Translations under genes and position numbers: made by a program
Part shown: positions 49,689 to 58,722 of the stretch, one piece after another
Layout of the letters: each line of letters begins with the position of its first letter
Numbering within the stretch: the stretch's first letter is position 1
Notes under the pieces: model-generated
Seen by the model: the letters and a program-made list of their open reading frames with translations, nothing else
What the model was told of the DNA's origin: nothing
Databases searched by the model: none
DNA from: Clostridia bacterium
GTDB lineage: Bacteria; Bacillota; Clostridia; Oscillospirales; Acutalibacteraceae
Length of the DNA stretch: 64,000 nt
Assembly: GCA_017461235.1 (NCBI GenBank)
Contig: JAFTYU010000002.1
Location: 1-64,000 of the forward strand
Direction of reading: 5' to 3'

Positions 49689-51488
49689 ATGATTAAAAAA
49701 CTCTTACCCTACGCAAAAAAATACAAATGGTACGCCATCCTTTCACCCGTATCCATTGTGTTTGAGGTACTCATCGAAGTTACTATACCCCTTTTGATGT
49801 CGGTTATTATCGACTGCGGTGTCAGCGGTCAATCCTTAACCGAAAAAGACAGTTTTATTGCCGATATACTTATTAAGCTCGGTTTTGACAGCCTTCAGGG
49901 CACAAGCCTTATAGTTGCCCTTGGTGCTCTTATGTTTGGTATTTCACTCATATCTCTCGCTTGCGGTGCAGGCGCGGCATATTTCGCTTCAAAGGCAGGT
50001 ATGGGCTTCGGCGCAGAGCTCAGGCGCGGTATTTTCAACAAAATACAGGATTTCTCCTTCTCAAATGTTGACAAATTCTCAACAGGCTCTCTTGTAACGC
50101 GTATGACCACAGATATCAATATGGTACAAATGGCATTTATGATGGCTCTTCGTATGCTCATACGCTCTCCCCTTATGTTCACTATGGCGATAACTATGGC
50201 ATTTTCAATAAACACAAAATTATCTCTCGTGTTCCTTGCAATTGCCCCTGTTATGTTTACTCTCATTCTCCTTATCGGTGCGGCGGCACACAAGCGCTTT
50301 ACAAAAATGTTCAAAAAATATGACCGCATTAACAACGCCATTCAGGAAAATCTTATCGCCGCACGTGTTGTTAAGGCATTTGTAAGAGCAAGACACGAAA
50401 AAGATAAATTCCGCGTTTCAAACGATGAACTCAAGGATGCATCAATCTTTGCAGAGAAGCTCATAATTCTCAACAACCCCATTATGGCAGTTTCTATCTA
50501 CTCCTGCATTATCCTTGTTCTTTGGATAGGTTCAAAGCTTATTCTCGGCGGTGATATGTATCTGGGCGATCTGATGAGTTTCATAACTTATATTCAGCAG
50601 ATATTTATGTCTCTGATGATTGTATCAATGATTTTCGTTATGTCAGTTATGGCAAGAACTTCTATGACGCGTATCAACGAGGTTCTCGACGAAAAACCAC
50701 ACATCAACGATGAAGGCGCAGATGAAAATGCAACAGTAAAAGACGGCAGTATAGAATTCAGAAACGTTTGCTTCAAATACAGCAAGCAGGCAGAGAACAA
50801 CGTACTCAAGGATATTAACCTTTCAATCAAATCGGGTGAAACCGTAGGTATTCTTGGCGGTACGGGTAGTGCCAAAACCTCTCTTGTACAGCTCATACCA
50901 CGTCTTTACGAAGCAACGCAAGGCGATGTCACGGTCGGCGGAAGAAACGTTAAGGAGTATAAGCTCAAAACTTTGAGGGACAGCGTCTCAATGGTTCTTC
51001 AGACAAATCTTCTTTTCACCGGTACTATTGAAGATAATCTGCGTTGGGGTAACGAAAACGCTACTTTTGACGAAATACGTGCCGCAGCTAAAATTGCCCA
51101 GGCGGATGATTTTGTTATGAACTTCCCTGACGGATATAAAACTGATTTAGGTCAGGGCGGCGTAAACGTTTCAGGCGGTCAGAAACAGCGCTTGTGCATT
51201 GCACGTGCCATTCTCAAAAAGCCGAAGGTCCTTATTCTCGACGACTCAACAAGCGCCGTTGATACCGCAACCGACGGCAAAATCCGCGAAGGTATGAAAA
51301 ATCTTCTTCCCGAAACCACAAAAATTATAATTGCACAAAGAATCAACTCAATACAGTTTGCCGATAAAATCATCGTTCTTGATGACGGCAAAATTGACGA
51401 TATAGGCACCCACGATGAGCTTCTTGAACGAAATGAAATATACAAAGAAGTATTTGTTTCGCAACAGGAAAGCAAAATGGAACAATAA
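49689..51488 (+). CDS. ABC exporter half-transporter, degenerate ATPase site
   Basis: 599 residues: six transmembrane helices (about 15-310) and an ATPase domain. Walker A is GGTGSAKTS (Ala in place of the third Gly), signature VSGGQKQR is intact, and Walker B reads VLILDDSTSAVD, with Asp where the catalytic Glu stands in active sites. This is the pattern of the degenerate-site subunit of heterodimeric exporters of the BmrCD/TM287-288 type. It pairs with the next gene. GGAGG before the ATG; in the marR operon. Confidence 0.92.
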   Translation: MIKKLLPYAKKYKWYAILSPVSIVFEVLIEVTIPLLMSVIIDCGVSGQSLTEKDSFIADILIKLGFDSLQGTSLIVALGALMFGISLISLACGAGAAYFASKAGMGFGAELRRGIFNKIQDFSFSNVDKFSTGSLVTRMTTDINMVQMAFMMALRMLIRSPLMFTMAITMAFSINTKLSLVFLAIAPVMFTLILLIGAAAHKRFTKMFKKYDRINNAIQENLIAARVVKAFVRARHEKDKFRVSNDELKDASIFAEKLIILNNPIMAVSIYSCIILVLWIGSKLILGGDMYLGDLMSFITYIQQIFMSLMIVSMIFVMSVMARTSMTRINEVLDEKPHINDEGADENATVKDGSIEFRNVCFKYSKQAENNVLKDINLSIKSGETVGILGGTGSAKTSLVQLIPRLYEATQGDVTVGGRNVKEYKLKTLRDSVSMVLQTNLLFTGTIEDNLRWGNENATFDEIRAAAKIAQADDFVMNFPDGYKTDLGQGGVNVSGGQKQRLCIARAILKKPKVLILDDSTSAVDTATDGKIREGMKNLLPETTKIIIAQRINSIQFADKIIVLDDGKIDDIGTHDELLERNEIYKEVFVSQQESKMEQ

Positions 51489-51503
51489 GAAAGGAGTTTT
51501 ACT

Positions 51504-53465
51504 ATGGCTAAAAAGCAAAAAGACCCCCGACAGGGTCCGGGCGGTAAAATGAAATTTGAAAAACCGAAAAATCCCGCTAAAACCTTGGGAAGACTTCTTT
51601 CGTACGTTGCAAAAAGCAAGGGGTTGCTTGCGGTTGTTATATTTCTGGTTATATTTGCTTCTTTCGCAAATATTGCAGGAACCTATTTCCTTACCCCCAT
51701 TATTAATGAAATCGGTTTTCTTGTTGAAACCAAGTCAACGGATTTAAGCACGGTTATAAAATATCTTGTAATTCTCGCGGCATTATACGGCGCAGGTGCT
51801 CTTGCACAGTATCTCCACGCCCGACTTATGCTTAACGTATCGCAAAAAACCCTTAACCTTTTAAGACGTGACCTTTTTGACCACCTGCAGGATTTACCCA
51901 TCAAATATTTTGATACCCACACCCACGGTGAACTTATGAGCCGTTTTACCAACGATGTTGACACCGTGCGCGAAGCCATCAGTCAGGGTCTCATTCAGGT
52001 AATATCTTCCTTTATTATGGCAGTAGGTATCTTCGCCATGATGCTGTACATCAGCCCCGCTCTGACGGGTCTTATTATACTGATGCTTTTCATTATGCTT
52101 CTGATAATCAAATTCATAGGCGGTAAAAGCTCACATTATTTCCGCAAGCAGCAGATGGCTGTGGGCAGTCTTAACGGATATATAGAAGAACTTATTGAAG
52201 GTCTTAAGGTTGTTAAAGTTTTCTGCAGAGAAGAAGAAACTAAAGATGCTTTCGTTGAAATCAATGAGAATTTCAGAAAAGCTGCCACAAACGCTCACAC
52301 CTTCGCAAGCATCCTTATGCCGATTATGGGTAATATTTCTTATATCAACTTTGCCCTTTCTGCCGCATTCGGTGCATTCATTATGCTCAATCTTACCGAT
52401 TATCAACAGGGCTTTACAGGCTTACTGCTTGGTGGTGTGAACGGTGCGCTCACAATAGGTTCTCTCGCCTCTTTCCTTCAGTACACACGTCAGTTCTCTA
52501 ACCCCATAACTCAAGTTTCGCAACAGATGAATAACGTTCTTGCGGCTCTTGCAGGTGCAGAAAGAATTTTTGACGTTATCGACACAACGCCCGAAGAAGA
52601 TAACGGATACGTTACACTTGTCAATGCAGAAGTTGACGAAAACGGAAACATCACAGAGGCCGAAAAGAGAACCGGTGTATGGGCATGGAAGCATCCCCAC
52701 ACCGCAGACGGAAGCGTTACCTACACCCTTCTTAAGGGCGACGTTCGTTTCCATGACGTAACATTCTCGTACGACGGAAAGAAAACCGTTCTCAAAAACG
52801 TTTCATTGTACGCAAAGCCCGGTCAGAAAATTGCATTTGTAGGGTCAACCGGTGCAGGTAAGACTACAATAACAAACCTTATCAACCGTTTCTACGACGT
52901 ACAGGAAGGTAAAATAACATACGACGGAATCAACATTAAGAAAATCAAAAAGGACGATTTACGCCGTTCACTTGCTATGGTTCTGCAGGATACACACCTT
53001 TTCACGGGTACTGTTGAGGAAAATATACGTTACGGCAAGCTTGACGCCACTCACGATGACATTGTAAAAGCGGCAAAAATCGCCAATGCTCACAGCTTCA
53101 TTTCACGTTTGCCCGAAGGCTATAACACTATGCTTACAGGTGACGGCAGTAACCTTTCACAGGGACAAAGACAGCTGCTCTCCATTGCACGTGCGGCAGT
53201 TGCCGACCCGCCCGTTCTTATACTTGATGAAGCAACGAGCTCTATCGACACAAGAACAGAACGGCTTATTGAAAAGGGTATGGATAAGCTTATGGAAGGC
53301 AAAACAGTTTTCGTTATTGCCCACAGACTTTCCACCGTCAGAAATTCTAACGCCATTATGGTGCTTGAAAACGGCGAAATTATAGAAAAAGGCGACCACG
53401 ATACACTCATAGAACAACAGGGAAAATATTACAAGCTTTATACGGGACAATTTGAGTTGTCATAA
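51504..53465 (+). CDS. ABC exporter half-transporter, catalytic partner
   Basis: 653 residues. A basic, Gly/Pro-rich N-terminal tail (AKKQKDPRQGPGGKMKFEKP) precedes six transmembrane helices, and an insertion of about 50 residues (about 360-410, including DENGNITEAEKRTGVWAW) sits between the membrane part and the ATPase. Walker A GSTGAGKTT, signature LSQGQRQL (variant) and Walker B VLILDEATSSID with the catalytic Glu. The LSQGQ signature faces the partner's nucleotide at the degenerate site, so the heterodimer has one strong site. Probable multidrug or lipid export. AAGGAG before ATG. Confidence 0.92.
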   Translation: MAKKQKDPRQGPGGKMKFEKPKNPAKTLGRLLSYVAKSKGLLAVVIFLVIFASFANIAGTYFLTPIINEIGFLVETKSTDLSTVIKYLVILAALYGAGALAQYLHARLMLNVSQKTLNLLRRDLFDHLQDLPIKYFDTHTHGELMSRFTNDVDTVREAISQGLIQVISSFIMAVGIFAMMLYISPALTGLIILMLFIMLLIIKFIGGKSSHYFRKQQMAVGSLNGYIEELIEGLKVVKVFCREEETKDAFVEINENFRKAATNAHTFASILMPIMGNISYINFALSAAFGAFIMLNLTDYQQGFTGLLLGGVNGALTIGSLASFLQYTRQFSNPITQVSQQMNNVLAALAGAERIFDVIDTTPEEDNGYVTLVNAEVDENGNITEAEKRTGVWAWKHPHTADGSVTYTLLKGDVRFHDVTFSYDGKKTVLKNVSLYAKPGQKIAFVGSTGAGKTTITNLINRFYDVQEGKITYDGINIKKIKKDDLRRSLAMVLQDTHLFTGTVEENIRYGKLDATHDDIVKAAKIANAHSFISRLPEGYNTMLTGDGSNLSQGQRQLLSIARAAVADPPVLILDEATSSIDTRTERLIEKGMDKLMEGKTVFVIAHRLSTVRNSNAIMVLENGEIIEKGDHDTLIEQQGKYYKLYTGQFELS

Positions 53466-53509
53466 AATCACTACTGCAATTTCAATTTATACAACAGGGA
53501 GTGGTATTA

Positions 53510-55186
53510 TTGAAGTCTGTTACAGCGTGTCTGGTTTCTGTAATTGTGTTTTTTATATCAATTTTCAGTCCCACGGTTCCCGTTATAAAAACCGAAGAAG
53601 ATTTATCGGCACTTGGTGATATTTGTAAAAATCACGAAATAGCCGAAGCTGTTTGCGTTATTGATGCAGGAACCTTTAAAAATACTGAAGAGCGTCACCT
53701 TGCAATAGCGTTACAAGGTATTGTTGCAAAGGAGAAGCCCGCTATATTTATTATTACAAATGACATTTCAAGAGAATATCTCAAGCACATCGAAAAAAGC
53801 GGCATAAAGCTTGAATACATCGATGAAAAGGGCGAACCCTGGACAGTTGAAGCTCTTTTGAAAAAATTCAAAGGAAGTATAAGTGATAAAGGTTACGTGC
53901 TCTACAAAGCAAGTGAAATCGGCGAGGGACTTAACGCGGCAACCAATCTTGCATCGTTAAAGGGTTGGTTACCAGTACCTGAAAGCCTTGAAAATCTGGC
54001 AATTGAAGCGGGACTTACTCTCAAAGAGGATTTTTCTGATGATATATATAATATAGATTTCCAGAAAAGCTTTTTCGAAAAGTATAAAAATGACTTTGAA
54101 TACAACGCCATAGTGAGCCTTAAATATGAATCCACGGGACTTCGCGATTTAGCTATTCAACAAGGGTTTTATATGTTCTACACAGACGAAGATGTTGACG
54201 GAGAAGAAGGAAAGCTTTTCAGAGAAAGTCTTTTGAAGCAGGCAGGAGATAATGTGCCTGTTCTGGGTTGGGGTAAATATGAGCTTGAATACGTTACCCA
54301 AGCCTCTGTGAACGGCAATTTTGTTATACCCTCTGACCATAGTCATAATAACAGTTTGCTTGCATCCTTTGATTATGAAATTCCTTTACAAAAAAAGCAG
54401 ATAGTGACTGAGCATACCGATACTGCAAAGCATTACTGTGCATTGGTTTTCAGCGATGGTGATAATATACAATGGATTCAGAACGGATATTCTGAATATT
54501 ATGAAAAGCTTCAATTAGAAACAGATTTTCCCGTAACATGGTCATTTTCACCTTCGCTTCAGGAGTTTTCACCCCTTACAGTAAATATGATTTATAATGC
54601 GGCAGGTGAAAACGATTACTTTATTGCAGGTGTATCGGGTGCAGGATACTGTCATCCTACGGAATATCCTGTTGAAGCCTTAGGTGAGTTTACGGATTTA
54701 ACAGCAGCACAAATGCAGAAAAGCGATTTGAGCTATGTTTCAATTCTCGATAACACTCCCAAAAACGCCGTTGATGACGCACTTCTTGTAACACGCCTTG
54801 AATATTATGCACGGTACGATAATATAAAGGGTGGTGTACTCAGCCTTGATCCCGACAGATACGCAGGTGGTATGGGTAAGGTTTATTTTGCTAATGACAA
54901 GCCTTTTGTCAGCAACAGGTTCTCTTTGTGGCATCCCGATGGTGAAGGTACGGAAATAACCCATGAATGGTTAGACGAACAAGCGGCAATTGTCAACTCC
55001 TACAAGGCGGATATTGATTCCATAAACGGTTATAGTGTAATTAATATTCATCCGTGGACTATAAGTGTAGATGACCTTAGTTATTTTGTAAGTCAGTTGG
55101 ATGAAGACGTTGAACTCGTAACGATTGACGAACTGCTTACAATGATTGATAATAATGTTCCTCATAAAGTGAAAACACCTAAATAA
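53510..55186 (+). CDS. GxGYxYP-family secreted protein (putative glycoside hydrolase)
   Basis: 558 residues. An N-terminal signal or anchor helix (ACLVSVIVFFISIFSPTVPV) is followed by a GxGYxYP N-domain (EERHLAIALQGIVAKEKPAIFII) and a C-domain with IAGVSGAGYCHPTEYP, close to the family motif G-x-G-Y-x-Y-P, preceded by FSDGDNIQWIQNG and TWSFSPSLQE. The family is a putative glycosidase clan without proven chemistry. The TTG at 53510 lies eight bases after GGGAG; the GTG at 53501 is too near to it. It follows the exporter pair by 44 bp, so might be co-transcribed. Perfect terminator downstream. Confidence 0.8.
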   Translation: MKSVTACLVSVIVFFISIFSPTVPVIKTEEDLSALGDICKNHEIAEAVCVIDAGTFKNTEERHLAIALQGIVAKEKPAIFIITNDISREYLKHIEKSGIKLEYIDEKGEPWTVEALLKKFKGSISDKGYVLYKASEIGEGLNAATNLASLKGWLPVPESLENLAIEAGLTLKEDFSDDIYNIDFQKSFFEKYKNDFEYNAIVSLKYESTGLRDLAIQQGFYMFYTDEDVDGEEGKLFRESLLKQAGDNVPVLGWGKYELEYVTQASVNGNFVIPSDHSHNNSLLASFDYEIPLQKKQIVTEHTDTAKHYCALVFSDGDNIQWIQNGYSEYYEKLQLETDFPVTWSFSPSLQEFSPLTVNMIYNAAGENDYFIAGVSGAGYCHPTEYPVEALGEFTDLTAAQMQKSDLSYVSILDNTPKNAVDDALLVTRLEYYARYDNIKGGVLSLDPDRYAGGMGKVYFANDKPFVSNRFSLWHPDGEGTEITHEWLDEQAAIVNSYKADIDSINGYSVINIHPWTISVDDLSYFVSQLDEDVELVTIDELLTMIDNNVPHKVKTPK

Positions 55187-55222
55187 AAATTAAGGGTCTG
55201 TAAAAACAGACCCTTAATTTTT
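55185..55222. terminator. Bidirectional terminator
   Basis: AAAAATTAAGGGTCTG (55185-55200) and CAGACCCTTAATTTTT (55207-55222), perfect 16-bp arms around TAAAAA. It serves the GxGYxYP gene and nadC, whose stop it touches. Confidence 0.93.
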
Positions 55223-56057
55223 ATTTCATTCTCATAGAAATATCGAAAGCTGTCACCGAATGGGTCAATGCCCCGATTGAAAGGATATCAACACCGAGTT
55301 TAGCTACACTTCTTAATCTTTCTTTTGTAAGGTTACCGGATGCTTCGAGAAGTGCTTTGCCATCGACGATTTTCACCGCTTGTGCCATTGTTTCGTTTGA
55401 CATATTATCGAGCATTATAATATCTGCTCCTGCCGCGAGTGCCTCTCTGACCTCGTCGAGAGTACGGGTTTCCACTTCGATTTTTACAGTATGACCTATT
55501 TTTTCACGAAGAGCCTTCACAGCAGGGGTTATACCGCCCTTCGCATCAATGTGGTTATCCTTAAGCATTGCGCAATCCGAAAGATTGTAACGGTGATTTC
55601 TGCCGCCACCGCAGGTGACTGCATATTTCTGCAATGAGCGAAGACCCGGAAGGGTTTTTCTTGTATCTGCAATAGTAGCGTTTGTGCCTACTGTTTCTTT
55701 AACACATTCACTCGTGAGTGTTGCAATACCGCTCATATGCTGGATAAGATTAAGTGCCGTCCTTTCTCCCTTGAGAAGTCTGACGGTCTTTCCTTTAAGC
55801 TCCGCTATAACATCGCCTGTTTTTATAGCGTCGCCGTCTTTTTTGTAAACTGTGCAGGTAAACGTATTGTCCAGAAGCTCAAAAACTCTCATTGCCGCAT
55901 CGATACCGCAAAGTACGCCGTCGGCTTTTGCAACAAATACCGCCTCGCTCACTTCGTTTTCATCAAGAAGATAATCCGTTGCAACGTCAATATAGTTTAT
56001 ATCTTCCTTAATAGCATTTCTAATTAAATCATCTACGTAAAAATCAGGTAAAATCAT
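55221..56057 (-). CDS. nadC: Nicotinate-nucleotide diphosphorylase (quinolinate phosphoribosyltransferase)
   Basis: 278 residues. IADTRKTLPGLRSLQKYAV with the KT-P-GLR substrate loop, GGGRNHRYNLSDCAMLKDNHI, IEVETRTLDE and IIMLDNMS are all characteristic. It makes nicotinate mononucleotide from quinolinate and PRPP with loss of CO2. Last gene of the nadA-B-C operon; its start overlaps the nadB stop by 4 bp. Confidence 0.96.
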   Translation of the reverse strand: MILPDFYVDDLIRNAIKEDINYIDVATDYLLDENEVSEAVFVAKADGVLCGIDAAMRVFELLDNTFTCTVYKKDGDAIKTGDVIAELKGKTVRLLKGERTALNLIQHMSGIATLTSECVKETVGTNATIADTRKTLPGLRSLQKYAVTCGGGRNHRYNLSDCAMLKDNHIDAKGGITPAVKALREKIGHTVKIEVETRTLDEVREALAAGADIIMLDNMSNETMAQAVKIVDGKALLEASGNLTKERLRSVAKLGVDILSIGALTHSVTAFDISMRMK

Positions 56058-57526
56058 CTGTCAACCTCCTTGAGTATTATATAAGCGACTGTTGCAAGAG
56101 ACAAAGCCTCGCAATAATCCGCAGTAACTGCAAACTTACCGTTTTTCAGTCTGTTAAGTATGTTTTCAATACGTTTTTTACCCTGATGTATTGCACCTTC
56201 GTCAGGAATAACAAAATAGGCTCTCTGAAGGATATCGCGTATCTCCGTGCGCGTGCCTTTGGGTAAAGGAGCGCCGTTTCTGTCGGGTTCTTTTTCATCA
56301 ACGGGGACTGTAGCTTTAAAGAAGCCTGCCTTTATGCATCTTGTAATATCTTCTGCGGCTCTCCTTCCGAAAACCAAGGCTTCAAGCAGAGAGTTGCTCG
56401 CCAGTCGGTTTTTTCCGTGGACACCCGTACACGCGCACTCACCGGCAGCATAAAGTCGCGGAAGGGTTGTGCGGGCATTAAGGTCAACCTCGATACCACC
56501 CATAAGATAATGCTGACAAGGGAAAACGGGAATTAAATCCTTTGAAATATCCACACCCTGTTTAAGGCAACCTGCATATATACCGGGAAATCTGTTTTTA
56601 ATAAAATCTTCCCCTTTGTAACGGATATCAAGATAAAAATTATTACTGCCGAGACGTCTTGACTCCATTATTACCGAGCGCGATACAACGTCACGGGGTG
56701 CTAATTCAAGACGCTCATCATATCTGTCCATAAAACGTTCTTTATTGCAATTGAGAAGGTATGCACCCTCGCCCCTTACCGCCTCGCTGATAAGAAACTG
56801 CTCGCGGTTTGCACCGTTGAACGCAGTAGGATGGAACTGAACGTAACTCAGATTTTTGATAGCCGCACCCATCTCGTAGGCAAAGCGTATTCCGTCACCT
56901 GTTGCAACAGACGGGTTGGTGGTGTATTTATATACCCTGCCTATACCGCCCGATGCAAGAAGGCAGTAATCCGCATAGACTGTTCTGTGCTCATCATTGC
57001 TCATTATTTCGGCTTTGAACCCGTTTTTAATACGGGTCATTGACGTAACCATTGTTTCGTCCGCAATTGTTACGTTAGGCAGGCTTTCAACGGCAATCAT
57101 AAGCTTATCCACCATCTCTTTACCTGATGTATCCTTATGATGAACAATCCTTCTGCGGCAATGACCGCCTTCAAGGGTTTTAACAAGCTCGCCGTTCTCG
57201 TAACGGTCATACTCAACACCGTACTCTATGGTTTTAAGCACGTCACCGGGTCCTTCTTCCACGAGCCGGGTCACGGCATCAAGGTCATTTTCCCTGCTGC
57301 CTGCTATAAGAGTATCTTCAATATGGAGTGCGTAACTGTCGTTCTCTAAATCAAGAACGCAGGCAACGCCGCCTTGTGCCAGAGAGCTGTTTGACTGATG
57401 ACGTTCTTTTTTGGATACCATAAGAATATCAACGTCTGCGGGAAAGTTGAGCGCCGCATAAAGACCCGCAAGCCCACTGCCTACAATTATGACTGTGTAC
57501 TGTTTTTTCAATTCGGAAAGGTTCAT
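56054..57526 (-). CDS. nadB: L-aspartate oxidase
   Basis: 490 residues. The FAD-binding VIIVGSGLAGLYAALN opens the protein; SSLAQGGVACVL, YVQFHPTAFNG, the active-site ISEAVRGEGAYL and ARDVVSR-like APRDVVSR are present, with a short C-terminal helical domain. It oxidises L-aspartate to iminoaspartate for NadA; in anaerobes fumarate is the likely electron acceptor. The start is 4 bp after the nadA stop. Confidence 0.95.
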   Translation of the reverse strand: MNLSELKKQYTVIIVGSGLAGLYAALNFPADVDILMVSKKERHQSNSSLAQGGVACVLDLENDSYALHIEDTLIAGSRENDLDAVTRLVEEGPGDVLKTIEYGVEYDRYENGELVKTLEGGHCRRRIVHHKDTSGKEMVDKLMIAVESLPNVTIADETMVTSMTRIKNGFKAEIMSNDEHRTVYADYCLLASGGIGRVYKYTTNPSVATGDGIRFAYEMGAAIKNLSYVQFHPTAFNGANREQFLISEAVRGEGAYLLNCNKERFMDRYDERLELAPRDVVSRSVIMESRRLGSNNFYLDIRYKGEDFIKNRFPGIYAGCLKQGVDISKDLIPVFPCQHYLMGGIEVDLNARTTLPRLYAAGECACTGVHGKNRLASNSLLEALVFGRRAAEDITRCIKAGFFKATVPVDEKEPDRNGAPLPKGTRTEIRDILQRAYFVIPDEGAIHQGKKRIENILNRLKNGKFAVTADYCEALSLATVAYIILKEVDR

Positions 57527-57530
57527 TTTA

Positions 57531-58448
57531 TTACCCCAATTCCAACATACGGTTGATGCTCACAAGAGCTTTTTTCCTTAATTCTTCGTGAAGCTCAATT
57601 TTTTCGCCGACTTCACCTTTGATTGCTTTATAAACATCCTCGAGAGATATTTTTTTCATATCTTCGCAACAGAGCTTTTCGGGCGCAAGCTGGATAAAAC
57701 GCTCACCGTTATCTTCGTGAAGAGCAAGGTAATCAACAACACCGCGCTCCGTACCGATTATAACTTCACCCTTTTGAGCTTTTGCATAATTTATAATCTC
57801 GCTTGTTGCACCTACCATATCCGCAAGCGCCACTACTTCCGCAGGTGATTCGGGGTGCACCGCAAACACCGCACCGGGATGCTTCTTTTTACACTCAATG
57901 ACGTCTTCCGCTGTGAGCTGCGCGTGAACAGGACAGTAGCCGTCCCACAAAATAATGTTCTTGTGCGGTAATTTTTCTTTCACAAACGAGCCTAAATGTT
58001 GATCGGGAATGAAAAGAATATCATCCGCCTTAAGCTTATCAACAATTTTTATTGCAGATGAACTTGTAACACACACGTCGCACTCCGCTTTAAGAGCAGC
58101 AGTTGTGTTAATATATGCGACAACTTCCGCTTCGGGATTCTGCTTTTTGAATTCGCGGACTCTTTCAGGTAAAATCTGCTCTGCCATAGGGCAGGTTGCA
58201 GAAGGTACGGGAAGAATTGTCTGAGTTTCCGGCGAAAGTATTTTTACACTCTCCGCCATAAAACGCACACCGCACATTATGACTCTTTCAGCCTTTATTT
58301 CTGCCGCTTTTTTACTTAAAAAAAAGCTGTCGCCCGTAATATCCGCCACATCAATAATATCGGGGTCCTGATAAGTATGAGCAAGTATAACGGTACCGGT
58401 TTTTTGCTTTTCTTCAACAATAAGTTTTTTGAGTTCACAATTATTCAT
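57531..58448 (-). CDS. nadA: Quinolinate synthase
   Basis: 305 residues. ILAHTYQDPDIIDVADITGDS, the first cluster region around GVRFMAESVKIL, TCPMAEQI, the CDVCVTSSSAIKI and WDGYCPVHAQL segments and LCCEDMKKI supply the Cys ligands of the [4Fe-4S] cluster. It condenses iminoaspartate with dihydroxyacetone phosphate to quinolinate. AAGGTGAT precedes the ATG. First gene of nadABC, with a roughly 80-nt leader. Confidence 0.95.
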   Translation of the reverse strand: MNNCELKKLIVEEKQKTGTVILAHTYQDPDIIDVADITGDSFFLSKKAAEIKAERVIMCGVRFMAESVKILSPETQTILPVPSATCPMAEQILPERVREFKKQNPEAEVVAYINTTAALKAECDVCVTSSSAIKIVDKLKADDILFIPDQHLGSFVKEKLPHKNIILWDGYCPVHAQLTAEDVIECKKKHPGAVFAVHPESPAEVVALADMVGATSEIINYAKAQKGEVIIGTERGVVDYLALHEDNGERFIQLAPEKLCCEDMKKISLEDVYKAIKGEVGEKIELHEELRKKALVSINRMLELG

Positions 58449-58472
58449 AAAATCACCTTTTTATAAGTTGAC

Positions 58473-58561
58473 AAGTGCAATCCGTATTCCAAAAACTGTT
58501 CTGGATTGTGCTCACCGACTTTAACTCATAATAATTATATCATTATTTTTTCTTAACGCAA
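58473..58561 (-). promoter_or_regulatory. nadABC promoter and leader inverted repeat
   Basis: Minus-strand TTGCGT (58556-58561), 16-bp spacer, TATAAT (58534-58539). Between it and nadA, CAATCC (about 58503-58508, minus reading) and GGATTG (about 58478-58483) form an inverted-repeat core in a longer imperfect palindrome. This could be a repressor site (NiaR regulates such operons in Firmicutes) or an RNA hairpin; neither is shown. The rest of 58562-58650 holds no gene. Confidence 0.5.
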
Positions 58562-58653
58562 TAACAAAAACTCAAAAAAAGGAGCGTTTGACTGCATATT
58601 TATGGTTATTTATCCAAACTTTTACGTTAAAAATTTAACTTCTTCCGTTTTGG

Positions 58654-58682
58654 TTGAAAACAAAAAAATTTTATTGTATTAT
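58654..58682 (+). promoter_or_regulatory. Promoter of glyA
   Basis: TTGAAA (58654-58659), 17-bp spacer, TATTAT (58677-58682), 40 bp upstream of the ATG at 58723. It overlaps the start of the longest frame, supporting the internal start. Confidence 0.8.
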
Positions 58683-58722
58683 TATGACAAAAGATGTTTA
58701 TTTTATTAAGGGGGATGCTACA

